A stretch of 5,724 nt of DNA from GCA-2737125 sp044336815. Its GTDB lineage: Bacteria; Actinomycetota; Actinomycetes; S36-B12. The stretch lies in assembly GCA_044336815.1 (NCBI GenBank), contig JBIIOU010000137.1, positions 1-5,724 of the forward strand, read 5' to 3'. Shown piece by piece: positions 5,500 to 5,724 of the stretch (position 1 is its first letter; each line of letters begins with the position of its first letter). The notes below the pieces were generated by a model, which had not been told where the DNA came from, did not search any database, and saw nothing but the letters and a program-made list of their open reading frames with translations. The translations under genes and the position numbers were made by a program.

Positions 5500-5724
5500 T
5501 GGCCTTGGTGCGTTCTGAGCTCCGTAAAGTAACCACCACCAAGGTGCTGCTTTGGCTAACTATCGCCACCGTGGCCTTCAGCGCCCTAAATGTCGTTCTA
5601 CTCGTCTTCTTGACCCCGCGCGCAATGGACGTCAGCACCGACGTGAACTTCTTACTTGATCCGGCCTATGTGACAAACATTCTTGGAGCCGCCGGTTCCT
5701 CTTCGATTTTCATCTTGATTCTTG
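5496..5724 (+). CDS. ABC-2 type transporter permease (5' part only, cut by window edge)
   Basis: An open frame of 76 complete codons runs to the end of the window, beginning MMALVRSELRKVTTTKVLLW. It has the usual start of an ABC-2 permease: a short amphipathic, basic cytoplasmic segment (RSELRKVTTTK), then a hydrophobic first membrane helix at about residues 17-39 (VLLWLTIATVAFSALNVVLL followed by VFL). A polar extracellular stretch with PRAMDVSTDVNF follows, and then the beginning of a second hydrophobic segment (SSSIFILIL). It would form the membrane channel for the ATPase immediately upstream. The ATG at 5496 overlaps the ATPase stop as ATGA, and a second in-frame ATG follows directly at 5499; either could be used. 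The remaining helices lie outside the window. Confidence comes from gene order and N-terminal character, because only a fragment is visible. Confidence 0.8.
   Translation, partial: MMALVRSELRKVTTTKVLLWLTIATVAFSALNVVLLVFLTPRAMDVSTDVNFLLDPAYVTNILGAAGSSSIFILIL

Noticed and set aside
1..5724. CRISPR array, insertion sequence, tRNA/rRNA gene or defence system
   Set aside because: No regularly spaced repeats, transposase motifs, terminal inverted repeats, structural RNA signatures or defence-type domains were seen. SbcCD is a housekeeping repair complex here.

Overview
The window looks like a densely packed chromosomal segment from an actinobacterium. Four points support this: a mycobacterial-style L,D-transpeptidase with an Ig-like domain, an SHGC-T-N active site and a C-terminal WNIPW tail; moderately high GC content judged by eye; no Shine-Dalgarno sequence at any of the four operon-leading or stand-alone starts; and an actinobacterial TANNNT -10 hexamer exactly six bases upstream of each of those starts. 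The very short intergenic spaces (3-42 bp) would suit a small or streamlined genome, possibly an aquatic lineage, but the species cannot be named from the sequence alone.

Layout. On the minus strand, read from right to left, are an aldehyde dehydrogenase (4536-3085), a secreted L,D-transpeptidase with an N-terminal fibronectin type III domain (3042-1687), sbcD (1666-491) and the first 163 codons of sbcC (491-1, cut by the window edge). On the plus strand, diverging from the aldehyde dehydrogenase, are an ABC transporter ATPase (4567-5499) and the first 76 codons of its membrane permease (5496-5724, cut by the window edge). The permease and the 5' part of sbcC are open-ended reading frames identified by direct translation.

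How the genes work together. SbcD and SbcC form one nuclease complex for processing hairpin and blocked DNA ends, and they are translationally coupled through a TGATG overlap. The ABC ATPase and permease form one exporter-type ABC-2 transporter and are coupled through an ATGA overlap. The aldehyde dehydrogenase and the L,D-transpeptidase have no obvious functional link to these systems or to each other. All four minus-strand genes could be co-transcribed, but three of them have their own predicted promoter.

The most notable signal is not a protein but the shared start architecture. The genes sbcD, ldt, the aldehyde dehydrogenase and the ABC ATPase all show TANNNT-N6-(A/G)TG without a ribosome binding site, as expected for leaderless mRNAs. 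Two of these promoters are divergent and share a 30 bp gap. No CRISPR array, mobile element, tRNA, rRNA, convincing terminator or clearly undescribed protein system was seen. There is no gene-free stretch longer than 42 bp.
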